Source of the DNA: Nostoc desertorum CM1-VF14
Lineage (GTDB): Bacteria; Cyanobacteriota; Cyanobacteriia; Cyanobacteriales; Nostocaceae
Length of the DNA: 64,000 nucleotides
Assembly (NCBI GenBank): GCA_019359245.1
Contig: JAHHHR010000025.1
Coordinates: forward strand, 1 to 64,000
Direction: 5' to 3'
The position numbers were made by a program, and so were the translations under genes. The notes beneath the pieces were generated by a model, which was given only the letters and a program-made list of their open reading frames with translations, had not been told where the DNA came from and made no database searches. Numbering within the stretch: position 1 is the stretch's first letter; each line of letters opens with the position of its first letter. Below are positions 27,426-36,522 of the stretch, piece after piece.

Positions 27426-28331
27426 TTACGGGCTAAATCGATAACGACTTCCCGTTACGTAATCCTCGTTAATTTCAAAAGATATCCATCGGCGTTGCAG
27501 AGTTTCAGCAACAAACCCGCTTGTGTTAGAACCTGCAAATGGATCTAAAACCATATCACCTTCATCAGTTAAAAATTTGATGAAGAACTCGGCAAACCCT
27601 TGAGGAAAACGTGCTGGATGCGGTCTAATTTCTGCTGCTTTACAGCGTCGTAAATAAGCACTATTGGATTCAGTATTAGCAATTTCTAGTAGATTTGGCG
27701 GAATTGCACCTTGGTTATCCTTTTGGAATTTATCCGAAATATCATGTCCACTAGGACGTAGTTTAGCCTCATAACCATTTTTGAGTAATTGTTTCATACT
27801 TTGGCTATAAGGCTTTAAAACTTTTCTGTTATCTGCTTTAGGATTCGGTGTCTTAGACAACCACCAAACTGTATTTACAGAATCTTTCACGCGAATCCGC
27901 CTGATTGTTACCCACTCAGCAGGGGTTGGCAGTCGGGCTGGATTGTAGTGGTAGAATTCTTGAGCAAGAAAGAAACCTACTTCTTTACATAATCTAACTA
28001 AAAGTTCGTATTGATAGATACTCCGCACGGGATTACCAGGAAGGTAAGCACCACCTAAATCTATTACGAATGAGCCATTATCTGCGAGTACTCTTTTAAA
28101 TTCGGATGCAAAAGGTAGGAACCACTCAATATATTTTTCAGCAGTTTCGTTACCGTATTCTTTTTTTCGTGTCAGAGCAAATGGAGGTGATGTGATAATT
28201 AAATTAATACTATTATCGTCAATAAATTTAATAAGTTTAAGGCTATCACCTAAATATGCTGTTCCGTTCTGCTGGGTATAATAGGGATTAAAAATTATTT
28301 CTTTTGGTGACGTTATTGGTTCTTCTTGCAA
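27426..28331 (-). CDS. Orphan DNA methyltransferase (beta class, probably N4-cytosine)
   Basis: A 301-residue enzyme. The catalytic motif IV is TSPPF (47-51) and the AdoMet motif I is DPFAGSNTSG (about 263-272), with the order IV then I of the beta class. SPPF is the form typical of N4-cytosine enzymes, while adenine enzymes usually have DPPY. No restriction endonuclease or specificity subunit lies nearby, so it appears to be a solitary epigenetic methylase. Nostoc and Synechocystis have a solitary GGCC N4-cytosine methylase (DmtB and sll0729 types), and this could be that protein; the target is not readable from sequence. It is the largest intact gene of a repeat-rich zone. Confidence 0.88.
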   Translation of the reverse strand: MQEEPITSPKEIIFNPYYTQQNGTAYLGDSLKLIKFIDDNSINLIITSPPFALTRKKEYGNETAEKYIEWFLPFASEFKRVLADNGSFVIDLGGAYLPGNPVRSIYQYELLVRLCKEVGFFLAQEFYHYNPARLPTPAEWVTIRRIRVKDSVNTVWWLSKTPNPKADNRKVLKPYSQSMKQLLKNGYEAKLRPSGHDISDKFQKDNQGAIPPNLLEIANTESNSAYLRRCKAAEIRPHPARFPQGFAEFFIKFLTDEGDMVLDPFAGSNTSGFVAETLQRRWISFEINEDYVTGSRYRFSP

Positions 28332-28665
28332 GAGTTATAAAATTATCTCGTTTTTTATAGTTATAGCTTGTTTTTATATTGTCTGGATATTTTATTTTAA
28401 AGGTGATTTTTTAACGCAGAGGAACACAGAGGGAAGCGCAAAGTAACGCAGAGAGTATATTAACTTTGTATCCATGCTATCACTGCGATCGGCGGATTCG
28501 CGTTTGTATGTCGTTGTGCCATGTTCTCGTCGAGTTTTACTGTTATTTATTAATGCGTTCTTGCCAGTTTGTTATGGTTTTAAGTGCTTGTAATTAAGTT
28601 TAATTTTAGGCGATACCTACGGCGGTAAACTCGCGGTTTCCAGTAGCTTAATAATAGACTTGAAA
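28332..28665. other. Repeat-filled intergenic stretch
   Basis: The interval holds a Nostoc-type AACGCAGAGGAACACAGAG repeat (about 28412-28458), and the left copy of a 53-bp direct repeat (28562-28614) that reappears beyond the toxin-antitoxin genes. No gene is supported. Confidence 0.55.
28562..28614 (+). repeat. Left copy of direct repeat flanking TA module
   Basis: The 53-bp segment matches 29239-29291 at a constant offset of 677 bp. The last 22 bp (28593-28614, starting ATTAAGTTTAATTTTAGG) are identical in both; the first 31 bp agree in about two of three positions, the differences being mainly transitions. Confidence 0.65.
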
Positions 28666-29013
28666 TTATGTCAGTTTCAAAGCTTGAAGTATTAGTGTGT
28701 TCAACTGCTGAAGTTGATTTGCTCCTAATTTACCTATCCTTCTAGTGATTAGTCTACGCTCTATGGTAATTATTCGAGTCACCCTAACTTTAGAAGCAAT
28801 CCGTAATCCAGTACTAGTAAAATCTGGATCTGAAGGTTCTAAGATGAACTCTTCTGGACTCAAACTACTTATATTTTGAGATGAAATAAAACATAAAGTG
28901 ACATCATCGCCTATAGTATCTATCCATAAAACTAAACCAGGACGTAGCTTTGTTCCACTCAAGTCTGTAAATGGAAATGGAACCAAGACAATATCACCTT
29001 TTTGGAGAGACAT
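28666..29013 (-). CDS. PemK/MazF-family toxin
   Basis: A 115-residue protein beginning MSLQKGDIVLVPFPFTDLSG, the classic start of the PemK/MazF endoribonuclease fold, with LRPGLVL and the KVRVTRI strand following. Such toxins cut mRNA when their antitoxin is lost. Its ATG shares one base with the stop of the upstream antitoxin gene (TAATG), which couples translation. Length is typical. The module sits between two copies of a direct repeat. Confidence 0.88.
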   Translation of the reverse strand: MSLQKGDIVLVPFPFTDLSGTKLRPGLVLWIDTIGDDVTLCFISSQNISSLSPEEFILEPSDPDFTSTGLRIASKVRVTRIITIERRLITRRIGKLGANQLQQLNTLILQALKLT

Positions 29014-29219
29014 TAGATAGGTTCTCCATCGTCAAGTGAGTATATGTCTGGTTCATTTTCAAGAAAGTTAAAGGCTCCTCCAGTCTGGGCAAGTAGCATT
29101 AAATCAGGAGTTGAAGGCTCTGATGAATTGAAAAATAGTTTTTCTTCTAATAGCGATCGCTCATCATCAGAGAGAGACAGGATAACTTGTAAGAGTGATT
29201 CAACAAGTTTAGTGTTCAT
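29013..29219 (-). CDS. Probable antitoxin of the MazF-like pair
   Basis: A 68-residue acidic protein whose first half, MNTKLVESLLQVILSLSDDE, is predicted helical and the second half disordered (EPDIYSLDDGEPI), which fits an antitoxin that wraps its toxin. It resembles small cyanobacterial antitoxins that precede MazF-like toxins, though I cannot name the family. It overlaps the toxin gene by one base. Function is inferred mainly from position and size. Confidence 0.7.
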   Translation of the reverse strand: MNTKLVESLLQVILSLSDDERSLLEEKLFFNSSEPSTPDLMLLAQTGGAFNFLENEPDIYSLDDGEPI

Positions 29220-29238
29220 CTTAAGTTATAAGATATTA

Positions 29239-29291
29239 TGCCAGTCTGTCATAATTACGACTGCTCACGATTAAGTTTAATTTTAGGCGAT
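29239..29291 (+). repeat. Right copy of direct repeat flanking TA module
   Basis: Partner of 28562-28614. The perfect 22-bp core lies at 29270-29291 and is followed here by a HIP1 octamer. The repeat stands 20 bp upstream of the antitoxin start. Confidence 0.65.
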
Positions 29292-29550
29292 CGCAGCCTA
29301 CCTTTTGTGTTTAGACAGAAAGCTCAAAAATTCTTCTACTACTGCTCTTGGTTGGTTGTAACATTTCTCCGCAGGGTAGTGTTCAACGCAGAGAATTCTT
29401 GATTTTTTAAACCAAGCATCCTTTTCTTTATCCTTCTCATACCTATTCCGAATTTTGCATCTAAAAATACTTCAAATACTTCAAAACATACAAATTAATA
29501 CATACTATATCCATCCCTAACCTCATCCAGCTACAAAATTAATTTCACAA

Positions 29551-29580
29551 AAATCCCCCACCTTTCGGCAGGGGATTTTT
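29551..29580 (-). terminator. Terminator of psaB
   Basis: AAATCCCC (29551-29558) and GGGGATTT (29571-29578) form a perfect stem. On the reverse strand a run of T follows directly. It lies about 30 bp past the psaB stop. Confidence 0.85.
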
Positions 29581-29609
29581 ATTACTTACCTACAAAACTA
29601 GCAGCCTAA

Positions 29610-31841
29610 TTAACCGAACTTACCAGCAGTAGAAGCAATCAAGAATGCGGCGTAAGTTAAGACATAGCCAACAGTGAAGTGAGCTAGACCAACTACGCGA
29701 CCTTGAACGATGGACAAAGCCACGGGCTTGTCTTTCCAGCGAACTAGGTTAGCTAGAGGAGTGCGTTCGTGTGCCCAAACAAGGGTTTCAATCAACTCTT
29801 GCCAGTAACCTCTCCAGGAGATTAAGAACATGAAGCCAGTAGCCCAAACTAGGTGTCCAAATAAGAACATCCAAGCCCAGACAGACAGGTTATTCACGCC
29901 GTAAGGGTTGTAACCGTTAATCAACTGAGCAGAGTTAGCCCAGAGGTAATCGCGGAACCAGCCCATGAGATATGTAGAGTTCTCATTGAACTGAGCTACG
30001 TTGCCTTGCCAAATACCTAAATGCTTCCAATGCCAGTAGAAGGTAACCCAACCAAGGGTATTCAGCATCCAGAATGTAGCTAGGTAGAAGGAATCCCAAC
30101 CTGAGATGTCGCAAGTACCGCCACGACCGGGGCCGTCGCAAGGGAAGGCATAGCCGAAGTCCTTTTTATCGGGCATCAGCTTAGAACCACGGGCATCCAA
30201 AGCACCTTTGACCAAGATCAAGGTGGTGGTGTGTAGACCTAAAGCGATCGCATGGTGTACCAAGAAGTCGCCAGGGCCAATTGTCAAGAACAAGGAGTTA
30301 GTACCAGCATTGATGGCATCTAACCAGCCTGGTAACCAAACGTTAGCGTAGTTTGGCCATGCTGTATTGGCAATACTATCTGGGTTAGACAGCAAGGTGT
30401 CTAAGCCGTACAGTACTTTACCATGAGCAGCTTGGACGAACTGGGCAAACACTGGCTCAATCAGAATTTGCTTTTCAGGAGTACCGAAAGCAACCACTAC
30501 ATCGTTGTGGACGTACAGGCTGAGGGTGTGGAAGCCTAAGAAAAGGGATACCCAGCTAAGGTGGGAAATAATCGCTTCTTTGTGCTTCAACACGCGCTCA
30601 AGGACGTTGCCTTTGTTTTGTTCTGGGTCGTAATCACGTACCCAAAATATAGCTCCGTGAGCAAAAGCACCAAGTATTAGGAAACCAGCAATGTATTGGT
30701 GGTGCGTGTACAGCGCTGCCTGAGTTGTGTAGTCCTTAGCAATAAATGCATAAGGAGGCATGGCGTACATATGCTGTGCCACCAAAGAGGTGACGGTTCC
30801 CAGAGCAGCTAGGTGAATACCTAACTGGAAGTGCAGCGAGTTGTTATAGGTGTCGTACAATCCTTGGTGAGGCAGGTTGAACTGACCTTCACTCTTTGTA
30901 CCAGGTACTAAACCGGATTTGGAGTTCAGCATTTCTTTGATGCTGTGACCAATTCCGAAGTTAGTCCGGTACTGGTGACCGGCAATTATAAAGATAACTG
31001 CGATCGCCAAGTGGTGATGAGCTATATCAGTTAGCCACAAAGCTTCTGTCTGGGGATGGAAACCACCCAAGAAAGTCAGAATTGCAGTACCTGCACCTTG
31101 AGATGTGCTGAATATATGCCCAGGAGTGTCAGGGTTTTGAGCGTAAACGCCCCAGTTGCCTGTAAAGAAAGGTGTCAAACCTGCTGGGTGAGGTGGGGTA
31201 TTCAGGAAGTTATCCCAACCTACGTGCTGTCCGCGAGCTTCGGGGATAGCAACGTGAATTAAGTGACCAGCCCAAGCCAAAGAACTAACACCAAACAAAC
31301 CTGCTAAGTGGTGGTTTAGGCGGGGTTCAGCGCTCTTAAACCATGCCAAGCTAGGACGGTACTTGGGTTGCAAGTGCAGCCAGCCAGCGAACAAGAACAC
31401 TGCTGCCAACAACAACAGACCAACTGAACCAGTGTACAGTTCACTGTTTGTCCGCATACCGATGGTGTACCACCAGTGGTAAACACCAGAGTAAGCAATA
31501 TTTACTGGATTACTAGCGCCAGCTTGGGTAAAAGCTTCGATCGCTGGTTTACCAAAGTGGGGGTCCCAAATCGCATGGGCGATGGGACGGATATGAAGGG
31601 GATCTTTAATCCACTGTTCAAAGTTACCTTGCCAGGCTACGTGGAACAGGAGGCTGGATGCCCACAGGAAGATGATTGCCAAGTGACCGAAGTGAGTTGC
31701 GAAAATCTTTTGGTAAAGATTTTCTTCCGTCATGCCATCATGGGTTTCAAAATCGTTGCCTGTAGCGATCGCATACCATATCCGACGAGTCGTCGGGTCC
31801 TGTGCGAGATCCTGGCTAAATTTCGGAAATTTCGTCGCCAT
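29610..31841 (-). CDS. psaB: Photosystem I P700 apoprotein A2
   Basis: A 743-residue, eleven-helix thylakoid protein that with PsaA binds P700, the A0 and A1 cofactors and the shared FX cluster. The FX ligand loop FPCDGPGRGGTCDISGWD is present, as are the many histidine pairs that bind chlorophyll (GHLAIIF, HLAIAVIFIIAGHQYRTNFG). The sequence is complete and of normal length. It is the second gene of the psaA-psaB operon, separated from psaA by 120 bp that include a palindromic repeat. An AGAGGA ribosome site lies about a dozen bases before the ATG. Confidence 0.99.
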   Translation of the reverse strand: MATKFPKFSQDLAQDPTTRRIWYAIATGNDFETHDGMTEENLYQKIFATHFGHLAIIFLWASSLLFHVAWQGNFEQWIKDPLHIRPIAHAIWDPHFGKPAIEAFTQAGASNPVNIAYSGVYHWWYTIGMRTNSELYTGSVGLLLLAAVFLFAGWLHLQPKYRPSLAWFKSAEPRLNHHLAGLFGVSSLAWAGHLIHVAIPEARGQHVGWDNFLNTPPHPAGLTPFFTGNWGVYAQNPDTPGHIFSTSQGAGTAILTFLGGFHPQTEALWLTDIAHHHLAIAVIFIIAGHQYRTNFGIGHSIKEMLNSKSGLVPGTKSEGQFNLPHQGLYDTYNNSLHFQLGIHLAALGTVTSLVAQHMYAMPPYAFIAKDYTTQAALYTHHQYIAGFLILGAFAHGAIFWVRDYDPEQNKGNVLERVLKHKEAIISHLSWVSLFLGFHTLSLYVHNDVVVAFGTPEKQILIEPVFAQFVQAAHGKVLYGLDTLLSNPDSIANTAWPNYANVWLPGWLDAINAGTNSLFLTIGPGDFLVHHAIALGLHTTTLILVKGALDARGSKLMPDKKDFGYAFPCDGPGRGGTCDISGWDSFYLATFWMLNTLGWVTFYWHWKHLGIWQGNVAQFNENSTYLMGWFRDYLWANSAQLINGYNPYGVNNLSVWAWMFLFGHLVWATGFMFLISWRGYWQELIETLVWAHERTPLANLVRWKDKPVALSIVQGRVVGLAHFTVGYVLTYAAFLIASTAGKFG

Positions 31842-31887
31842 AGGTTTAATAAATCCTCTGACCTTTAGCCATCAAGTATCAGCCTCT

Positions 31888-31952
31888 AGAGTCCTAAGTT
31901 CTGAGTCCTGAGTTCTGAGTTTTGCCTCAGCACTCAGTACTCAGCACTCAAT
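31888..31952. repeat. Palindromic repeat between psaA and psaB
   Basis: Multiple units of CTGAGTTCTGAGT and their complement ACTCAGCACTCA lie around a short loop (CAGTCC...GTTTTGCCTCAG region, about 31891-31950), giving a long hairpin. It resembles the dispersed ACTCAGCACTCAGTACTCAG repeat of Nostoc intergenic regions. Confidence 0.75.
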
Positions 31953-31961
31953 AACTGATTG

Positions 31962-34220
31962 CTACCCTACTGAAAGGATGTGTGCATGGAAGAACGCCCA
32001 AGTTGTGGCAATTCCTCCCAAGAGGTAGTGAGCTACCCCTACAGCTCGACCCTGAATAATACTCAGAGCGCGAGGCTGAATTGCTGGTGCTACCTTCAGT
32101 TTGTTATGTGCCCAAACAATGGACTCAATCAGTTCTTGCCAGTAGCCGCGACCACTGAACAGGAACATCAAGCTGAATGCCCAAACAAAGTGAGCGCCTA
32201 AGAACATGAGTCCATAAGCAGATAGCGCACTGCCATAGGAATTGATGACTTGTGTAGCTTGTGCCCACAAGAAGTCTCGCAACCAACCGTTAATGGTAAT
32301 CGCGCTTTGGGCAAAGTTACCACCGGTGATGTGAGTCACAGCACCATCTGCATCTACAGTTCCCCATACATCTGATTGCATCTTCCAGCTGAAGTGGAAA
32401 ATTGCGATGGATATGGTGTTGTACATCCAGAATAGTCCGAGGAACACGTGATCCCAACCAGACACTTGACACGTACCACCACGACCAGGACCGTCGCAAG
32501 GGAAGCGGAAGCCCAGGTTTGCTTTGTCTGGAATCAGACGAGAGCTACGGGCAAACAGGAATCCTTTTAACAGAATCAGGACAGTAACGTGAATTTGGAA
32601 TGCGTGAATGTGATGGATCATAAAGTCGGCTGTACCCAGAGCAATGGGCATCATCGCCACTTTGCCGCCTACCGCCAAGATTCCACCACCAAACGCATAG
32701 CTAACTGGCTCTAAGGCATTGGGAGCAGTGCCACCAGGAGCTAAGGTGTGGATGTTTTGTACCCATTGGGCAAAAACTGGTTGCAATTGGATTGCTGTAT
32801 CCGAAAACATATCTTGGGGACGACCCAAGGCACGCATCGTGTCATTGTGGATGTACAACCCAAAGCTATGGAAGCCAAGGAATATACACACCCAGTTTAG
32901 GTGAGAGATGATTGCATCTCTATGACGAAGTACCCGATCCAAAACGTTGTTTTGGTTGACCACAGGATCGTAATCCCGCACCATGAAAATGGTAGCGTGA
33001 GCCGCACCGCCTACAATTAAGAAGGCTCCAATCCACATATGGTGAGTGAATATGCACAACTGTGTAGCATAGTCAGTTGCCAGGTATGGGTAAGGAGGCA
33101 TGGCGTACATATGGTGCGCCACAATAATGGTCAGCGAACCCAATAAAGCTAGGTTCGTTCCCAACTGAGCGTGCCAGGAGCTGGTCAGGTTTTCATACAA
33201 ACCTTTGTGACCTTCACCGGTGAAAGGACCTTTATGGTTTTCTAGGATCTCTTTAATGCTGTGACCAATACCCCAGTTGGTACGGTACTGATGACCAGCA
33301 ATGATAAAGATAACTGCTATCGCTAAGTGGTGATGAGCAATGTCAGTCATCCACAAGCCGCCTGTTACTGGGTTTAAACCGCCCTTGAAGGTGAGGAAGT
33401 CAGCATACTGACCCCAGTTCAAGGTGAAGAAAGGTGCTAAACCAGCAGCAAAGCTAGGATACAACTCGGTCAACAAGCCTTTGTTCAAGATGAACTCGTG
33501 GGGCAAGGGTATATCTCTAAGAGCTACGCCTGCATCCAAAAGCTTGTTGGTCGGTGCGGACACGTGGATTATGTGACCGGCCCAGCCTAATGAACCACAA
33601 CCCAGCAATACTGACAAGTGGTGATTCAGCATCGACTCCGTGTTCTGGAACCATTCCAGTTTGGGAGCGCGTTTGTGGTAGTGGAACCAGCCAGCAAATA
33701 AGAATAAGCTTGCTAATACCAAGCCACCGATCGCAGTCACGTAAAGTTGGAAGGAGTTTGTGATACCCCAGCCACGCCATACTTGAAACAAACCGGAGGT
33801 GATTTGAATACCGTGGAAACCACCGCCAACATCACCGTTTAAAATGTCTTGTCCCACAATGGGCCAAACGACCTGGGCACTAGGCCGAACGTTTAACGGG
33901 TCGCTTAACCAAGCTTCGTAGTTAGAAAACTTCGCGCCGTGGAAAATCATCCCGCTAAACCAAACCATCACTACGGCTAAGTGGCCGAAGTGGGCTGAGA
34001 ATATCTTGCGGGATATGTCTTCTAAATCGCTTGTATGTGTATCAAAATCATGGGCGAGTGCGTGCAGGTTCCAAATCCATGTGGTGGTTTTGGGGCCTCG
34101 GGCTAAGGATCTGTCGAAATGTCCAGGTTGCGCCCATTTCTCGAATGAGGTTGGAACTGGGTCATTATCGACGATTACTCTTGCCTTCTTTTCCTCTCGC
34201 TCCGGAGGACTTATTGTCAT
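31962..34220 (-). CDS. psaA: Photosystem I P700 apoprotein A1
   Basis: A 752-residue reaction-centre protein of photosystem I. The FX cluster loop FPCDGPGRGGTCQVSGWD is intact, and the chlorophyll-binding histidine pattern (SAHFGHLAVV, HHLAIAVIFIIAGHQYRTNWG) is that of PsaA. The start is strongly supported: AGGAGGT stands a few bases upstream of the ATG on the reverse strand (34226-34233). It is first in the psaA-psaB operon. The upstream interval contains a TTTACAAA dyad that could be regulatory. Confidence 0.99.
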   Translation of the reverse strand: MTISPPEREEKKARVIVDNDPVPTSFEKWAQPGHFDRSLARGPKTTTWIWNLHALAHDFDTHTSDLEDISRKIFSAHFGHLAVVMVWFSGMIFHGAKFSNYEAWLSDPLNVRPSAQVVWPIVGQDILNGDVGGGFHGIQITSGLFQVWRGWGITNSFQLYVTAIGGLVLASLFLFAGWFHYHKRAPKLEWFQNTESMLNHHLSVLLGCGSLGWAGHIIHVSAPTNKLLDAGVALRDIPLPHEFILNKGLLTELYPSFAAGLAPFFTLNWGQYADFLTFKGGLNPVTGGLWMTDIAHHHLAIAVIFIIAGHQYRTNWGIGHSIKEILENHKGPFTGEGHKGLYENLTSSWHAQLGTNLALLGSLTIIVAHHMYAMPPYPYLATDYATQLCIFTHHMWIGAFLIVGGAAHATIFMVRDYDPVVNQNNVLDRVLRHRDAIISHLNWVCIFLGFHSFGLYIHNDTMRALGRPQDMFSDTAIQLQPVFAQWVQNIHTLAPGGTAPNALEPVSYAFGGGILAVGGKVAMMPIALGTADFMIHHIHAFQIHVTVLILLKGFLFARSSRLIPDKANLGFRFPCDGPGRGGTCQVSGWDHVFLGLFWMYNTISIAIFHFSWKMQSDVWGTVDADGAVTHITGGNFAQSAITINGWLRDFLWAQATQVINSYGSALSAYGLMFLGAHFVWAFSLMFLFSGRGYWQELIESIVWAHNKLKVAPAIQPRALSIIQGRAVGVAHYLLGGIATTWAFFHAHILSVG

Positions 34221-34652
34221 TCGACCTCCTCTCTAGATAAGGAATGAGGAATCATGAATACCACAAAGTTAACCATTATCACATACTCCAGAATTTTACT
34301 GAAGCCGTAATGAACACCCTATGTGGATAGTTGTTTCTCGTTGAATTATAGAGTCTTAACCTGTACTTTGTTAGAGATATTTTAACAATAATTCAAACTT
34401 GCTGAAATCTAGCTGGAATTACTGCCTTGTATGCCTTTTAACTTCAAGCTATTTGTCTAAAAGTCAATAGTTTTTCCATTTAATTTACAAAGAATAACAA
34501 TTTGTAAAATTTATGGTTTGGCAGGCTGTGTCTGGCATTCCAGCTTTTGCTGCTATTATTCATGAACATTTGTGTCATATTTTCATTGTTGTAAGTAAAA
34601 AGCTGTAAAGAATATGACTTATTTTAAAATTTCCTGAGATACACAAGAAAAC
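34221..34652. other. Divergent control region of psaA and a lipoprotein gene
   Basis: No gene lies here. The psaA ribosome binding site is at the left edge. The rest is AT-rich and includes a dyad at 34484-34508. Promoters for psaA (reverse) and the lipoprotein (forward) must be here. Confidence 0.6.
34484..34508. promoter_or_regulatory. TTTACAAA dyad upstream of psaA
   Basis: TTTACAAA (34484-34491) and TTTGTAAA (34501-34508) are perfect inverted copies nine bases apart, about 265 bp upstream of psaA. TTTACA is the half-site of the HLR1 sequence bound by RpaB at PSI genes, although HLR1 is a direct repeat, whereas this is inverted. Confidence 0.35.
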
Positions 34653-36419
34653 TTGCAAGATTTGAGGCAGATTTCATCTTTTAGGCTATTGTTCCCTATG
34701 GACAGTTTGAGCCAAAATAATCTGTCAATTGTCGAAGACTATCACTGGGTGCAACGCATGAACTCTTGGCAGAAAAGGGTATTACAGAAGCTCCTCCCTC
34801 AGAGGTTCCCGATTCTCAGGTGGGTAATAACATTATTGCTGGTATTAAGTTTGACCAGTTGTGGTGGGAAAGTCAGTAGCCAGGAAGTATCTACTGATGA
34901 ATATAGAGAAAACTCTCCAGAGATTTCTCAAATTTCAAAGCAATTTTCGGAAGTTTCCCCACCATCTGTTATCCAAGAACTGCGGACAATTTTGGAAGTT
35001 TATCAGCCACAAGTTACAATTGTTACTCCGCAAGCTGATGAAGTTCTTCAAGACAGCAAAGCCACAGCCAGTTTTCAGGTTAAGGATCTACCAATATTTA
35101 AAGACCCACAATTACAGCTAGGGCCCCATTTACACGTAATTTTAGATAACCAACCTTATATACCTGTTTACGACCTGAATCAGCCCTTGGTTTTGCCAGA
35201 CTTGTCTCCAGGTACTCATACCCTGCGCGTCTTTGCCTCTCGTCCTTGGCATGAAAGCTTTAAGAATGAAGGTGCTTATGCCCAGACAACATTTCACGTT
35301 TTCACCAAAACCGACGACAACAACCCAGATCCTAATTTACCCCTGCTAACTTACAGCCGTCCTCAAAGTAGCTATGGAGCAGAACCAATCTTACTAGACT
35401 TTTACCTAACTAACGCTCCTCTGCACCTCGCCCTGAAGGAAAACGCTAATGACGAATTCAGTGATTGGCGCATCCGCTCCACAATTAATGGTGAAAGCTT
35501 TATTTTTGATCGCTGGCAAGCAGTTTATCTTAAAGGCTTCCGTCCAGGAAAAAACTGGGTAAAACTAGAATTCCTTGATAACCAAGGAAATCCTCTTAAA
35601 AATGCCTTTAATACTACAGTCAGGCTGATTGACTACCAACCAAAAGGTAAAGACACTTTGTCGAAAATTGTCAGAGGAGAACTCACAGCAGATGAGGTGC
35701 GTGGCATTGTAGACCCGAATTATAAACTCACACCTACGCCGTCTGTTGAGAAAACACCCCAAATACAACCGAAGCTAGAAAAACAGCCCATTCCTGAAAC
35801 TGAAATTCCAAAAGAATTCAAAACACAGCCAGAACAACCAAAATTGGAAGTTCCAATGGCTGTACCATCTCCTAGTCTTTCACCGACACCATCAGAAATA
35901 ATTGAGCCTCCGGTATCAGAACCGCAACTAGAGGTAAAACCAACACCTGAATCAACGCCTTTACCTGAAAAAGTTGTACCTCAACCAATAAAACCTAGAT
36001 TAGATGGATATTTCAACCGTAGGGCTGGTAAAGTCCCCAATGCACAACCATCAGTTGAGCCATTGCCTAGTTCGCCATCCACGCTGCCAGAGATTATCGA
36101 GTCTCCAGTACCAGAAATAATTACGCCAACAGCAGAACCACAGCCAGAGGTAACGCCAACTCCTGAATCAAGGCCATTACCCGAAAAAGTTGTGCCTCAG
36201 ACAACAAAACCTAAATTTGGCGGATTTTTTAACCGTCGAACAGGCAAGACACTTACTCCACAAGTACCAGTTACGCCATCTCCTAGTTTGCCACCTACGC
36301 TGCCAGAGATTATTGAATCTCCAGTACCAGAAATAATTACGCCAACAGCAGAACCACAGCCAGAGATAACGCCAACGCCTGAATCAATGCCATTACCGGA
36401 AAAAAGAGAAGTGAAATAA
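34653..36419 (+). CDS. Proline-rich lipoprotein with C-terminal tandem repeats
   Basis: The frame opens at TTG 34653, but the true start is more likely ATG 34698 or 34758 (MNSWQKRVLQKLL). A hydrophobic segment then ends in a lipobox LTSCGG, so the protein is probably lipidated at that cysteine. A folded region follows (about residues 110-350 of the long frame, with GTHTLRVFASRPWHESF). The C-terminal 200 residues are Pro/Glu/Thr-rich, with GYFNRRAGK and GFFNRRTGK motifs and a 72-residue repeat. The family is recognisable as cyanobacterial but has no known function to me. Location would be the outer face of the plasma or thylakoid membrane. Confidence 0.8.
   Translation: MQDLRQISSFRLLFPMDSLSQNNLSIVEDYHWVQRMNSWQKRVLQKLLPQRFPILRWVITLLLVLSLTSCGGKVSSQEVSTDEYRENSPEISQISKQFSEVSPPSVIQELRTILEVYQPQVTIVTPQADEVLQDSKATASFQVKDLPIFKDPQLQLGPHLHVILDNQPYIPVYDLNQPLVLPDLSPGTHTLRVFASRPWHESFKNEGAYAQTTFHVFTKTDDNNPDPNLPLLTYSRPQSSYGAEPILLDFYLTNAPLHLALKENANDEFSDWRIRSTINGESFIFDRWQAVYLKGFRPGKNWVKLEFLDNQGNPLKNAFNTTVRLIDYQPKGKDTLSKIVRGELTADEVRGIVDPNYKLTPTPSVEKTPQIQPKLEKQPIPETEIPKEFKTQPEQPKLEVPMAVPSPSLSPTPSEIIEPPVSEPQLEVKPTPESTPLPEKVVPQPIKPRLDGYFNRRAGKVPNAQPSVEPLPSSPSTLPEIIESPVPEIITPTAEPQPEVTPTPESRPLPEKVVPQTTKPKFGGFFNRRTGKTLTPQVPVTPSPSLPPTLPEIIESPVPEIITPTAEPQPEITPTPESMPLPEKREVK
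36084..36403 (+). repeat. 216-bp tandem repeat in lipoprotein gene
   Basis: A 104-bp segment at 36084-36187 (starting CTGCCAGAGATTAT) returns almost unchanged at 36300-36403. The unit length, 216 bp or 72 codons, keeps frame. A more diverged third copy can be seen at about 35880-35970. Confidence 0.75.
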
Positions 36420-36522
36420 TTTGCTTTACCGTCGGGAGCAAAAAGTTGCAAAATTTTTATTTTGCAGAACAACTAGGGAATTCTAAGTAAGGATTAGCTT
36501 TTATTACTTACTTAGGATTACT

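Larger units (their letters stand above)
29220..29609. other. Gene-free stretch with TA flank repeat and psaB terminator
   Basis: The interval contains the right copy of the 53-bp direct repeat (29239-29291), which also spans the probable promoter of the antitoxin gene, and the terminator of psaB. The middle part (29300-29520) carries a fragment of the AACGCAGAG repeat and otherwise nothing recognisable. Confidence 0.55.
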
